From: Linnemannia schmuckeri
Lineage: Eukaryota; Mortierellomycota; Mortierellomycetes; Mortierellales; Mortierellaceae
NCBI GenBank assembly: GCA_029449235.1
Contig: JANATG010000001.1
Location: forward strand, 3,844,001-3,908,000
Length of the DNA: 64,000 bases
Reading direction: 5' to 3'
The stretch's first letter is position 1. Each line of letters starts with the position of its first letter. The notes beneath the pieces are model-generated. The model did not search any database and was not told where the DNA came from. It saw only the letters and a list, made by a program, of their open reading frames with translations. The position numbers and the translations under genes were made by a program. Of this stretch, positions 11,392 through 24,600 are shown in pieces.

Positions 11392-14300
11392 TTAGTTCTT
11401 GGCCATGTCCTCCAACAGCGACTCAACTTCTGGCACATCAGCAAGATAGTACTTGGCCTCCGTCTGCTTCTGCCCGACCGTACAGGTGATCACATCCTCG
11501 ATCTCTGGGCCAACAATGCTCTCGTTGCCCAGGCAGGAAAACACAGCCTCGTCCGTCTTGCCGTCACCCACACACAGAATAAAGTCGACTGGGCCAACAT
11601 CGGCCTGGATGTCCTTCAAGATCGCCTTCACGCTCGTCGACTTGTCAATGCTGCTAGGACGCAACTCCAATGTCTTGTTGCCGAGGATAATCGACAACGC
11701 CATGTGCGCCAGCAGCTTCTCCAGATTGACTTGCAACTCTGTTGCCTGCCAGGTACCAAACTCAGGGTCGGCTTCGCGGTAGTGCCATGTCATGTTGATC
11801 TCCTTTTCCTCAATGAAACTGCCGGGTGTCCGCTCAGTGTAGTGCTTGAACAAGGGGCGAATCGTCTCACGCCAGCTGGCATCCACCTGATCGACCGAAC
11901 GGAACCAACCATTGCCCGCGTCCTTCACCAACTTGGCTGGCTCGAGCGCATCTGAGCTAGGCATCTCTGATCGAATCTGCTTCATTGCCTTGGCCACTCC
12001 TGCGGGGTGCTTGAAAAAACATCCGTGCTCGGCTGAAAGTCCAACGCCGCACTCACCGAACCATGCGTCAAGATGCTTTCTGTCACGACCGGAAAGGATG
12101 TAGACATAGGTGTTGGGCTGAGCAGCGAGTGCCTGCAAGTTATGAATGATATGGCTTGCGGGGTTGGCTATTAGACGAGTATATCAGTGCGAGGTTTAGT
12201 TTCAATTGCTAGATATCACTGATGGACGAGTAAAGTGTACAGCAATCCACAATGGATATGAAACTTACCGAACTCGGGTAACTTGTGGGTGGCAGTCAAG
12301 GTGCCGTCGTAATCGAAAAAGACGACCTTGTTCTTGGTAGAATGGTTGCGGGCTTCAAGGACGTGCCCAATGGTCAGCTTGGGAAGAGCCATGCGGTGAT
12401 CAAATTCCTCCGAGACTCTCCGGAGTTCATCAACAAAACTGACGCCCCAGTAGGCTGCTGTATACTTGTTCACATACCGGAAGAGCTTCTGGTGGTTGCT
12501 CTTCTTGGTCTCCTCGGGCATCGTCACAGCTTCGTAGATAGCATCGGCCAGCTCGCCAGTGTTCCAGGGGTTCACAATGATAGAGCCTAGCAATTTACAA
12601 GGGAAATGAAAAGTCGGTGTCAATTGAGATGCTGGTATGTCGAAATGTTAGCCCTGATAGACAAATATCATTCTTTGTCCTACCGTTCAAACTCTGTGCA
12701 GCACCGGCAAACTCAGAGAGGATCATGACACCGTGGTTCTCCTGCTGACAGCAAATGTACTCGTAACTAACGAGGTTCATTCCATCACGGGTACTGGAGA
12801 TCAAACAGACGTCTGAAACGGCGTAGAGAGCAACCAGTTCCTCAAAGTTGACAGACTTGTGCAAGAAGTGAATAGGTTGGAATTCGATCGTTCCGTACAT
12901 GCCATTGATGCGACCGACCAACTCGTTGACGACAGCGCGCAAGTTCTGGTACTCTTCGACGTCCTGACGAGATGGCACGGCCACCTGGACCAAGACCACT
13001 TTTCCAATCCACTCTGGGTGCTCTGACAGGAAGACCTCGAGGGCGTGCAACTTTTGGGGAACTCCCTTAATGTAATCCAGACGGTCGACACCGACAATCA
13101 GCTTGACACCCTTGAATTTTTCGCGCAGAGACTGGATGCGGTTGATGACAGATGGCTCCTTCAAACCTTCAGCAAACTTTTCGGGGTCGATACCGATGGG
13201 GAAGGTTCCGACGTGGGCATAGCGGCCCTCATAGTCGACGCCGTTGGGCATGGTTGAGAGACCGAGGATGCGAGTGCAGGAGGAGAGGAAGTGACGTGCA
13301 TAATCGTAGGTATGGAATCCAATCAGATCAGAATTCAATACGCCGAGAAGGATCTCCTTGCGGACAGGCAGAATTCTATCGCGTCATTACCGGCACAGAG
13401 AAAGTGTGTTATCGTTTTTTTTCAATACCAGAAACAACCATCAGCGGCAAAGTTGTAATTTGAGAATGAGAAACGGGAGAAAAAGAAAGACAAAAAAAAA
13501 GGCACAAAGGTTAGGTGATTGACGTCATGATGATGATTTGGATGGCTCTTGCGCGCAAAAAGATAACGATAAAAAGACAACATAGGCCCTTGCTCATCCT
13601 GTGTGCTGCACCGATTGGTTCAAACTGAGAAGTGGTAAAAATTCATTACCTGTAGACCTCGCTACTGGGGAAGGGGGTGTGCAAGAAGAAGCCAATCTTT
13701 ATGTTCTTGACAGGCTCATTAGTAGCACGCTGATTGTTGACCTCTTCACGCAACAACCTGGGGAGAAGCATTAGATGGTAATCTTGCACCCAGACCAGAT
13801 CGCCGTCGCGTACAATCTCTGTAATGGCCTTGGCAAACAGGCTGTTGGCCTGCTGATACGCACCCCAATCCTCCTCATTGAACGAGATCTCACCGGGGTG
13901 GTAATGGAACAAGGGCCACAGAATGCTATGAAAAGGAATAAGAATGTGGAGAATGCACACACGCATATCATTTATCGTCATCCGCAGAGTGAGAGAATAT
14001 TAATATCGGTTTGATGGACTTTTTATGTGTATTGCGTTCGCGTTCGCGCGTTCCCTTGTCATTATCATGAGCATGAATGAGGGATATTCAGCATTCGCCT
14101 CGCAGATCGACCTTTGCTCTGGCTCTTTGACTCGTGCTCTCTCTTTTTTCCTTTCATTTTTCCTCTACTCCTACAAGGCGTACATACCTGTTGGAGAATC
14201 CGTTGTAGTGCATGTCAGCAATGTCGTCGTCAATAAATACGGGCATGCAAGAGTGTTTTTCAAGTAGCTCCTTCTGGACAAGGGCGCGATCCTCGATGGG

Positions 14301-14516
14301 GATATCGAGACCGGGCCATCCGATCCATGTGAACTTCATCATGCGCTTGAGGCCGGAGAGAGCAGAGACGAGTCCTCCAGACGACATCTTGTACTGGTAG
14401 GTTCCTGAGGCATCCTTGGTGATGGTGACCGGAAGACGGTTCGAGACAACGAGCAGGCGCAGGTCGTCCTTTGTTTTATCGCTCTGTTCGGGCTGTTGTG
14501 TCTGAACCAAGGACAT
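11392..14516 (-). CDS. Bifunctional trehalose-6-phosphate synthase/phosphatase
   Basis: Makes trehalose-6-phosphate from UDP-glucose and glucose-6-phosphate, and probably dephosphorylates it. Five exons (14188-14516, 13650-13925, 12684-13375, 12269-12586, 11392-12167) give 796 residues. The GT20 domain (about 20-500) keeps its substrate motifs: VSNRLPV, SSGGLVSAL (about 45-53), GWPG, NSILWPLFHYHP, QDYHLM, HTPFPSSEVYR, VDRLDYIKG and RDGMNLVSYE. The HAD phosphatase domain has FDYDGTL (523-529, nucleophile D524), LSGRD (563-567) and GDGKTDE (739-745; the family usually has GDDxTDE, so one acidic residue is replaced). Both active sites therefore look largely intact, unlike enzymes with one degenerate half. 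The start is the ATG at 14516 (AAAAATG context). Possible stress elements lie upstream. Confidence 0.94.
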
Positions 14517-16298
14517 TTTTGTATGCACTTGTGTGTTGTACGTGTATGAGCGAATGAAAGTTGGGAGTGAATGGGGAGAGTGGAATGTCTAACGAGGTGA
14601 CAAGTTAAGTCAAAACAAGTACGGCTGTGTTGTCTGTGTGCAGGAAGCTATATGGTCGAGTACAGAAAGAAAAGAAGAAGAAAGGAAAGAGCGGAATGAA
14701 GCGATTGTGTATTGAACTCATGAAGGGAGGACAAGGGGCAGTCAATTAGAGTGACGTCGTTTTTCAGTGAAATCATGCAGCTGCGAATAAAAAAAAAACT
14801 CCTCTTTGCTCGCTCACGATCCAAGCAAGTTTGCTTTTTTGAACAGGGGCAACTAAGAGATAAGGTGTTTGATCCCCCTTCCGCCCATTTTGAAAACGAA
14901 AAGAACGCTAGGCTGGAAAGAACAGTGAAGGTAACCCTGTTATACCCTTCTTTTCCCACACTGTCTCCCTTCCTTCTTTTCCTCAGTCTCTTATCTCAAT
15001 TGCAATGCAAGCAGGACACTACAAAGCTACGATGTTACTAAGATAAAATAACCTTCATGGCATGCAATTACAATTACACCCGTAAGAACATTTTCTTGGG
15101 GAGGAAAGAAGCAAGTACAGACTGCGATGACCGCATAGCCTTCTCTCTACGTCCTCAGGCACATTTTATCTCCATCAATAACACGAATTATCATTATCAT
15201 TATCATTAGCATCATCATCGTCGTCGTCATCATTCAGGAACAGGCACGCACGCTAGTAAAGTGTACCTAAAGGTTTTCCTCGGCACTCGTCCACAATACG
15301 CCCTATAGACAGACGAACAGACAGACACAAACAGTGCCTATGCCGCTCAATTGACCTACTGCACTGCACATACGCATAGTATTCATTCAAAGCAAAGTCC
15401 TAAGCATATACCGATAATTGCAACGGTATGGCTATTGCTCTCATCATCTCATCTCTTCTTCATGGGTTGACCGATCATCACCATCATCTTTCCGTGGATC
15501 GGAAAAAAAAGGTTCTGTTCTCGACTGTCTCCCTTTTACGCGGAACAGTACACAACGTTCCGTTCCACCAGCCAGCATTGACACCCTGTTGACCAAAACC
15601 ACCACATATATATCCCCGCACTTGCCGAACCCTGGTGTTTCTCTATCAAAATCGTCCTTGAGGCTCATGACCTGCAGCGACTCAACATTGAGCCTTATTC
15701 CTCTCTATCACACTGCTGCTGGTTCCGATGTGGATTTGATTAACGTAAGACAATGCAGCATGGACGCCTGGCATGAGTACGAGAAGGATTATTTTTTTTT
15801 GGCTTTTGCTTCCTGCAGGGTAGCGTTTTTAATAATGACCGGCAATAAAAATACAACTGGCTTTTGTCTAAGATAATGAAAGAATGGGTACTGTTTATGG
15901 GTGGGAGTAAAGGCAGTAAGAAAAAAGCTGAAAAGGATGAATGATGTCCGTAAAAAAGGCACGTCGAAAGAAAAAGAGGGAAAAGAAAAAAAGATGAAAC
16001 TTGAAGTGAGCGAGGCAGCCATCCTGTTCATCACTTCGGCTTGATCAAGGTCGCAATGATGTTGTTGATCCCAGAACCTCCTCCTTGGTGTGTTACTCTT
16101 CTTCAAAAGCTCTTCCTCTTCGACTCTCCTTCCTCTCCTCCTTCAGAACGTTGTATCTAGCGGATTCCTTTCACTTCTCTTCGGCTTCTTGTGATGCTGG
16201 GTATGCCTGACTCTCGATTACTTGTTTTTTTATCAACGTCGTCCGTCTACTTGAAGACCTCGGCTTTGCCAAACTCAGTTCAAAAGAACGAAGATGAT
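14517..16298. other. Intergenic region with CAT/CGT microsatellite
   Basis: About 1.8 kb. The proximal part is the TPS/TPP promoter. An imperfect trinucleotide/hexanucleotide tract (ATTATC, CATCAT, CGTCGT) sits at 15187-15235. Open frames at 15418-15876 lack codon bias or family resemblance, and I do not call them genes. The end overlaps the 3' UTR of the NDUFA4-like gene. Confidence 0.5.
14734..14879. promoter_or_regulatory. Three STRE-like pentamers upstream of the trehalose gene
   Basis: AGGGG at 14734-14738 and 14845-14849 and CCCCT at 14875-14879 lie 218-363 bp upstream of the TPS/TPP start codon. CCCCT/AGGGG is the stress response element bound by Msn2/4-type zinc fingers in yeast, where trehalose genes are classical targets. 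Pentamers are common by chance, so this is suggestive only. Confidence 0.35.
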
Positions 16299-17083
16299 TT
16301 ACAGGCGGTCGCGGGAGTAGGTCTTGGTGAAACCCTGACCCTCCTTGACGGTCATCAACTTGAGCTGGGTCTCCTGGTCAATGTTCAACCAGGGGTGGGG
16401 GTTGTTCTTACGGTCCCAGGTGACATCGGGGCCACGGGCAAGACGGGTAACATACCAGCCTATTGGATCGAAAAGGATAGAGAAAAAGAGGGTTAGGAAT
16501 GCATATTCTGCTGAAAAGAGAGTAGGGAACGGTAGAGTGGGCGGTCGGATGATGGGTTATTGTGTAAGGGAAGTCCACCCGAAAATAGACCACTGGAAGA
16601 AAATATTTTCGTCCATCCGAATTATCCCCTGCCCCTTGCCGTCATTGTTGTTTGTTTGTTTGTTGTTTGTTGTGCCGTCCGTTAGATTATCGTAAAGAAT
16701 GGAAATTTCAGGAACGAGAGTGGTTGCTTGGCGTCTTTTTGATGTCTGTGTGTCGAAGTAATAGCAAGAGTATGACAATGCACTGCAGTTGGGAGGCAAG
16801 GGCACAGACTTGTTGGTAGGTTGTATTTCCTTTTGATCTGATAATTCTCGCCTTTGTTTCTTTTTGTTATTGCTGTTCCTGAATACAAAAGGCTTCGATC
16901 CTGCGTGTTTGAGACTGATAAGAATAAGAGAAAAAGGAAGGAGAGAGAGGTAGAGAAGAGTGACTTACCAGCACCACCGCAAGCAACACCGAGGACGGCG
17001 TAGATGGGGATGACCTCGACACGGAACCAGGTCTGGAAGAGAGTGGGTGCCTTCTTGGCGGCAGCAGCAGCAGCAGTGGACAT
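16299..17083 (-). CDS. NDUFA4/MLRQ-type (B12D family) mitochondrial inner-membrane protein
   Basis: Two exons (16969-17083 and 16299-16459) joined in phase 1 over a 509-nt intron give 91 residues. The N-terminus is Ala/Lys-rich. A transmembrane helix at about 25-42 (IPIYAVLGVACGGAGWYV) is followed by RLARGPDVTWDRKNNPHPW, the hallmark of the NDUFA4/B12D family (R-x-x-x-x-PDV-x-W-DR). Members are small single-span subunits associated with respiratory complex I or IV; which complex applies in this fungus cannot be told from sequence. Length fits the family (80-95). Confidence 0.88.
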
Positions 17084-18849
17084 GTTGTTGTTGGGGGTGG
17101 AGGGGGGAGTGGGATGGATGGGATGAAGAAGAAAAAAAGAAAAAAAAAAAAAGGGAAGAGAGCAGTTTTTAAGGCGAGAAAAGAGAAAAGGCAGATGGTG
17201 GGGGCAAGATCGGAGTTGAATGAGGGACAAAGGGCTGAAAGGCAAGGAAGTAGACAAAAAAATAAAAAAAACTAGCGGACGCTGCTGAATGGATCAAAAG
17301 AAGGGCGGAGTTGAATTGAGCAATGAATTTTCAATCGCCCATCCCTCCGGAAGGGACGGAGGAAACGGAGGAAACGGAGCCAAGGACGATGATGAGCGAG
17401 CGAGCGGAGGAAGCTAGGAAGACGTACGAATGAGCGATCCACGTACATAGATAGAGGAGAAAAGGACGAATGAGAAGTCCGTTGGGAAACGTGGAAGTAA
17501 GAACCAAGAGCTAACCAACTATGAAGATAAAAAGAGCGTTAGCCCTTCCTACGCAAAGCCCTTCTACATAGGCACAGCGGTATGCAAGTTGCAAGTTGAT
17601 AGTTGATAATCACAAATTAAAAAATGCGGGGGGAGAGGGGTACAATCAATGGACGCCGTGGAAGATGAACCTGAGCAGATAAATCCCTAGAACCTTGCAG
17701 TCTTGCAGGTTTCTGCTGTAGAGAAGGAAAAAAAAACGGTTGTCTTGTGTTTCTTGTCTCAGAATTGAGACAGTCGTTGCATAGGCATTGCGGAATGACA
17801 GAATCTTCTCGCTTTCCTTGAGATGTGTGGCTTAGTGTATGTCACGTGCTCTCTTCAGAGGGTGCTGCTCTCAACTTTGAGAAGAAAAAAAATGCATGCA
17901 CAAGTGTGAAGAACGTGGGTACTGAACACCTGTTTGGCCACAAAAGAAGAAGACAATATCAACAACAACAGATATCTGTCTTTGTCATTGCCCTACGCAT
18001 TCAGGTCTGGGTCCTCGTTCGTCTCAGCATACTACCTTTCTCTTATGTATGTACAGCTGAATGATTTGATGGTGGCTTTTGCAGACTACTACAGTCCTAT
18101 GTTCAACATGATATCTCGTGTAGCAACAGCCTTTAAATCGCACTAAAGGAATCCCACGCGCAAGGAGAGAGAGTAAGAATGACAAGACAGGGCGGGAAAG
18201 TACAAAAGAGTGAAAAGGGGAATTATCAAAGGGAGTGGAGCAAAAAAAAAAAAAAAAAAAAGGTTTTCTTCTTTTCGTGTAGCGTGGGTGTGAAGTGAGC
18301 AGAGGAGTTCAGCCTTTCACATGTGAGAGTTGAATTTTGATCGGTCCACCAGCCAGGAGGTACACAAATAAGACCAGTACAAGTTCATACACACTTGTGC
18401 CTTGAGATGACATCGCTCTCTCTCTCTCCTTCTCTTTCCCTTACTCCCTCTCTCCCTTATTCCCTTGCTCGTTCCCTTCAAACAAACACACAAACAAACA
18501 GACACAAACACAGACACAAACACAACCACAACCAGAGACCATTGCCCCTTCCTTCTCCCATTCCCTCCTCTCTTCTTAAATTCTCTTTCTTAAATCCCCC
18601 CTGCGTAATTCTTTTTCTTGTGTCCTCCCTTCTCCTTCTCGGTTTCCTCTTCTTCTCTTTCTCACTTTCTCTTCCCTCTTTTTTCTTACTCAACCCTTGC
18701 TTGCTTCTTCTTTTCCTTCCTTCTCACTCTAACCCCGACCCACTCACTCCACCTTCCTTCTTCTCCACTCTCATCCATCTCCACAACACACATCCTTTCA
18801 CTTTCTCTCTTTCGCTCATTCCATCTGCACACTTTCTCCATACATAAAA
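17084..18849. other. Divergent intergenic region (NDUFA4-like / Sec14-like)
   Basis: About 1.8 kb. It contains CACGTG at 17842-17847, an A run at 18244-18262, a strongly pyrimidine-rich leader (18410-18845) and an ACACAAAC-type simple repeat at 18482-18533. I see no supportable gene. Confidence 0.5.
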
Positions 18850-21214
18850 ATGAACGCTGCTGAGAGATCCACAAACGGACTGTTGGAGCTGTACCAGGAC
18901 CACATTCAACAGGTCACAGAACTTCAACACCTCGTCCAGCAACAATACCCTCCTTCGCACCAACACCACGATGTCGCCACATCGTATCTCAACGACCGCA
19001 TCACCCTCTTCCGCTTCCTCAAAAAGGCTAACTACGTCCTCCCAGAGGCTTACAACCTCGTCGAGGCCAACGTCGCCTGGAGGTTAGCTATGGGCTGTGA
19101 TCGCATTACCCCACGAGACCTTCAAAAGAACCCGCTTTGGACCAATAACCTCGTTCACCTCCGAGGACAGGACCGATACGGACACCCCCTTATCGTCATC
19201 CGCCTGGGTCAATACATCTCTGCTCCACAGCAATCTCAACAGGAAGATGAAGACGGTGAAGAAGAGGATCGATTTCTGGACTACAAACGATACATCATCT
19301 TTGTGTTAGAGTGCACCCGCAAGCTGCTCTGGGAGTCTTCTCGTCGCCAACCACCAGAGGAGCACTCCCTCCAAGCGACACTCATCCTCGATCTCCAGGG
19401 AGCATCCGTCTCTGACCTTGACCACCAGTTGATTACCTACACTATCGACCTCCTCAAGCATCGCTACCCTAGCTGTCTTGCCCAAGGTATGAAACCTTTT
19501 TTATTATTATTATTATTCTTTCATCATCATTCTGTCTCTTCGGAATATCGAGCCGACCCTTTTTTTTGGAAGCAATTGGAGAAGAGAAGCAAAGGAATGG
19601 AAGGAAGAGGGGAAGGAGAGACAGACGGACATATATGCATGCAAAAATAACTGGCATGCATATACATCACCCCACACTCTCAACTTACACACATGGTAGT
19701 GTGTATTAATCGATGTGGCTGGCCACAAAAAAAAACTCTTTCAACCCTTTTTTTGCGTTGTTTATTGTTTTTTTGTCCACTCATCCGGCTTGAATTCATC
19801 CATGGATGAATAAGAGAGGACTGTGGAGCTTTTGTTTACTCCCTTTGGCTCCACTTTATATCTGGTCGTGTTGATAACGTATGACGATGCCCAGGGTTGT
19901 ATACCAGATGAATTGGAACTGATTGAATCTCTTTTTCTACTATACTCTTATGACCATGCTATGACCATCGTAACACTATTTAGTGTATGTCCTGAACTAC
20001 AGCTGGGTCTTTGGTGGCATCTGGCAGATGCTGAAGCGTGCCCTTCCTGAGTCAGCCCGTGCGCGTGTTTCGTTCCCATCTTCGACTGAGGAACTTCGGG
20101 AGCACTTTGACCGCGAAGATCTCTCTATCGGTAAGTTGCCGACAAAAATACAAAAAGATGAGATATTGTTGATGTTGTAACGTCCATCGACCATTGGCTT
20201 GAATTCAACCGCATGAGTGCAAAGCAGCCGAACGGCCTATTTAAATCGTCACAGGATGCAACAAGAGTCTTATTATATCATAACAAAAAAGGCACATTAC
20301 TGACACCCATCCTACCCTGTTTATTCACTTGCATATATCTACTATTAGATTTTGGCGGACTGGATGCGCACGAGAACGATTCGGAGAAATGCGATGCTTT
20401 TCATTACTTTGGCTATCCCATGTCGAGCCTGCAGCCAGGAACCCCCACCATGTCCCTCAGCCGTGTCAACTCTTGCGACTCGATCTACTATGACGCCAGC
20501 TCATCAACACCCATGCACAGCCCTGGACTGCGCCCTCACGACGGTCTCAACTTCCTGTCGATGACACCCATGATGCCCATGGCTCCCCCTCACGGCGGTC
20601 ACGGCCATTCAACAAACAACAGCAGCAGTGGCAGCTTGAGTTTGCGACCTGCCCTCCTGAGAACCCGCTCCAACTCGATCCCCTTCATCGACTTGAACAA
20701 CAACACTCCTACCAATAGCAATGGGCACCACTACCATCACCATCACAGCAAATCGACCCCGATGAAGGCACCATTGTTGAAGCACTCGAAATCGACCGCC
20801 CATATCCCCTCGTTCATGATCACGCCCTCGATCCAGTCAGATCTGCCAGTTCAGTACCCACTCTCACGCAAGGAACGTACCACCATCGCACGCAACACCA
20901 ACATCGACCCCACTAAGAACATTATTAACGGCAACGGCACCAGCAATACTCGAGGAGGACTCTTCTACCGTCTGATCCTTCGCCCCAATTCGATCTTTAT
21001 GAAGATCGCGGCCAAGCAACAGGGAATGCGCCAGAAAGCGGTCAAGGCTGTTAAGACCTGTGCGGACAAGATGCGCCGGACAGATGTCAAGACTCTCCTC
21101 TACTGGGTCATGGCGCTGATCATGCTCCGGGGCGAGGTCTGGCAGCTCATTGCTGCTACTGCTGTCAAGGTGCTTACCGTTGTTGGCGAGGGCGACGATT
21201 CCCTCTTGCTTTAG
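18850..21214 (+). CDS. Sec14-like CRAL-TRIO domain protein
   Basis: Three exons (18850-19486, 19984-20130, 20349-21214) close in phase 1 to 549 residues. The N-terminal lobe has LFRFLKKANYVLPEAYNLV and WR (about 55-80). The lipid-binding fold follows with YGHPLIVIRLGQYI (about 117-130), LILDLQGASVSDLD (about 178-190), an YPSCLAQVYVLNYSW strand-helix spanning the first splice, and SFPSSTEELREHFDRED, which is typical of Sec14 lipid-transfer domains. An acidic insertion (about 133-147) interrupts the domain. The C-terminal 200 residues are Ser/Asn/His-rich and low complexity. They end in a basic segment and a hydrophobic stretch (LLYWVMALIMLRGEVWQLI) that could anchor the protein to a membrane. 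Likely role: phosphoinositide-linked lipid transfer or sensing; the ligand is unknown. Confidence 0.9.
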
Positions 21215-21650
21215 ATTTGTTACTCGCTTCTCCTTTCTTTTGTTCATTGTTTTTTTGCTTCCTTTTCACTCCAAAAGCAGATGTACCCTTCGGAGACATT
21301 CTTTTGCATCCCTTGTACCATATCTCTCTTAATCCTTCACTCTTAGGCACCACTTTGTACTTGTAAAGAAATCATTCTTCCACCCCTCTCCTCTACCTCT
21401 GTTCCCTCCGTTGCTCATTGTACAGACGGCGCGTCATTGCCGAATAAAACAAAATTTAAAGCCTACAGCCAAAATCATTCCGACCATGACGACGACGACG
21501 ACGACGACGGTGGTGATGATATGCATGGGATTTTTATATGTGAGCGATCTAGTGAACAAGTGTGTGATGGTAATGGTGGAGAAAGGAAAAAATAATAAAA
21601 TGGAAAATGCAAAAGAAACAAACACGAACGAAAGAAAAAGAGAGGAAGGC
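21215..21650. other. Convergent 3' region (Sec14-like / NOP14)
   Basis: Holds two 3' UTRs and a short (GAC)n tract at about 21484-21508. No gene is seen. Confidence 0.55.
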
Positions 21651-24600
21651 TTAGTTCCGCTTGCCCTTCATCTTCTTGGCCTTCTTCATCCTGGCCTCGG
21701 CATTCTTCTCTCCCTGATCGGCCTCGAGTCCCGACATGATACCCTTGATCTTTGCATTGTATTCGGAATCCTTCTCGCGCTGGACACGGAGCTTCTCCCG
21801 GGCGACGAACTGGGCATCCTTTCTCAGCTCGCGAATAGCGCCCTTCTTCTCCTTCTTGTACTGGACCTGCAGCTTGTGAGCCTGAGAACGCTCCACATCT
21901 GGGTCGTAATGCTTGTCCAGAGAGTAACCCTCCTCGAACTTGGGGACGTACGACGCAATGGGGACTGGTTTGTGGGCTTGCAGTTGGAGTGGGGTACGAC
22001 TGTCTGTGGAGAATCCTTGGAGTTTTTGAATTCGGTCTTGAGTCTTGAGGAGTTGGGACTTGAGAGATGGGGAGAAATCAGCAACAGCTGAAAGCTTCTC
22101 GAGGAGTCCCAGAGGACCTTGGAACATTTCTGAGAACGCTGTCGTCGATGCGTAGAGGATGGCGTACTTGAGGAGGATATCTGCTGCTGCTGACATTGCC
22201 GCTACCCTAGAAAGTCAATATTCAAGCACAAGATTAACCATATTAGATATCAAACTTCAAACAAAAATGTAATTATGTTACTTCCAGAGGGATGGAGGAC
22301 GTACCGATATGTGTTCTTCTCGAGGGCGGTGTCCTTGAGCTTGAACATATCAATTGAAAGACGCTCGACTTCTACAGACTTCAAGCCCTTGGTAGTCATC
22401 TGGAGAGCAGCAATGTTGACTTCCTGAATAGGAAATGAACCAGGAAGCTCATTCACATCCTCGCTGAAAGTACCCTTGGGGGCGAGGTACACCAACGATG
22501 AGCTCAAAAAGTTGATAGCCTCAGGGACAACACGCTTCGAAAGACTCTGATAATCCAAGAACAGATTGCAGAGCATCAATCCCGAGGCAATGTCCTTGAC
22601 TGATCCGACCTGGCACTGTCCGAGGTACTGGCTCATCAAGAACTGGGCGGGGGTAATGACCTGGTGCTGGAAATCTGAAGTTGAGTAGATCTGGCCAAGA
22701 ACCCGAAGAAAGCACAATTTGTCGCCCTTGGGGAATCCTGACCTAGCTCCAGACGCAAGATCCATCTGAAGCTCGCTCTCAAAAGCCTCCAAAAAGCCCA
22801 AGATACACGAGGTTGCATGGTCGCCCAACTGGGAGGTCATGGCGTAGATATGGCGGACAAGGGTGTTGAGAGCTGCGGTAGGGAATTTGATCTCGGAGAC
22901 AGAGATCTGGAAGATGTAGTCGAGCAAGACGGGGTAAAAGACTTGCATCTTTTCCTTGTTCTGCGGCGAGAGCTTGGGGTGGTAAAGGGCACGAATACGG
23001 TGGACGACTGTGGGGACGTCTTTCATGTCAATGCCGTCGATGATCGTCATGAAGTGACCAAGCGAGGTTGGGCAGGGGAAAGTGAAGGGCAGCTCGGCAG
23101 CGGCGGCCGCGGCATCAGCGGTGACCTTGGCCTTCTTCCCAGACTGGGTCGACTTTTTAGACTTTGCTGCGCTCATGTCGTTCATATCGTCCTCGTCGTC
23201 TTCGTCCTTTGCTGTGCTCAACTTTTTGGTGGGTCTCTCCATGGTCATATCCAAGTCAGAAAAGTCGTCCTCGGAGTCGTCCTCCTCATCGTCATCTTCC
23301 TCGTCCTCGTCCTCGTCCTCTTCACCTTCGCTACTCTCCTCCTCACCGTCTTCCTCATCGTCTCCCTCCGCCTCTTCGGAATCAGAATCGACATCGACCT
23401 TAACCGTCCTACGCTTCTTACTGGGCATTCTGCCGGGCTTGACACCCTTGAACTCTTCCTCGCCCACATCCATACCGGTTCCAAGACCGAACTGGTCGTC
23501 CTCAGGAGCAAAGTCGTCATCAAGATCATCGGCAGCGGGAGCAGCCTTTCTCCTCTTCTTGAATCCTCCCTGTTCCTTGGGATCAACCTCGTCAGAGAGA
23601 CCCTCCATACGACGCTTACGAGCCTTCTCAGCCTTCTCGAGCTTCTCGACCTCCTCCTGAGCAATCTCCTCCTCGGTCTTCAAACGATCCTGGGGCTTAG
23701 CACGTCTGTCAAAGGCGAGCTCGCGAATGTGCTTGTCGTAACTGTCGTCAAAGTCCTTGTCCAAAATACCGCTCTCACGATCCTGCTTCTGCCTCTCCTT
23801 CTCCTCGTCGGCAATACGGTCCAGGGCACGGTTGGCAGCACTCTTCTGGGAAGGAAGAGGTGCACGCTTGGGTCGACGCTCCTCTGCAGCCTGATCTGTA
23901 AATCCAAGAAGTCCACGAATATCCTCGAGTTCGTCATCCAGCTCCTTTGTGATATCGTCCATCTCCTCCTTCTCCTTTTGGCGCTCGTGCTTATGGAACT
24001 TGGACTTTGCAATGACCTCCTTCATAATCTCGGCCTTGGTCTTGGGGCGGCCATCCTCATGTGTCTCCTCGGGTCCTGTTGCCTCGTCGAATCCTCCGAA
24101 ATGGCTATGGCTGACAATATCACCTCCGATCGCACCACGGTTGTCGTCCTCGTCGTCGCTATATCCGAGACCGTCCTCGTCGAAATCATCCAGTCCAGCA
24201 AGCGACTGACCATAATGGGTCAGGTCGGACTCCTCCTCGAGGTTGAACATGGCTCCACCCTTGGCACGGCTCTGCTTTTCCCGGGTGAAACGCTCCAGCA
24301 TCTTTTCCTCGGGTGTCATGTTTGGGTTATCTTCTCCGAAACGCTTATCGATCACGCCTCCGGCCTTGTTCTTTTTCTGCAGTTCCTGAAGCAAAGTCTT
24401 GCGGCGCTATTAAAGTAATTGAAAAAAGAAAGGGCGAGGTCAGTTGATACTCTACTCCTTCCATCTTAATAGCCAATGACTGTCAAGGCGGGGGATTCAA
24501 TTGAACAAGGTAGCGAGCTCAGGCCAAGGTGAAAGAGGAAGAAAACAGTGTTTAAAACAAAACAAAACAAAACAAAACAAAAAAAAACAAAAAAAAACAA

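Noticed and set aside
15418..15876. Possible 152-codon gene downstream of the NDUFA4-like gene
   Set aside because: Ser/Thr-rich composition without codon preference, no splice logic and no family resemblance.
22817..24418. 533-codon open frame opposite NOP14
   Set aside because: An antisense shadow of the NOP14 acidic and charged repeats; the minus strand carries the conserved protein.
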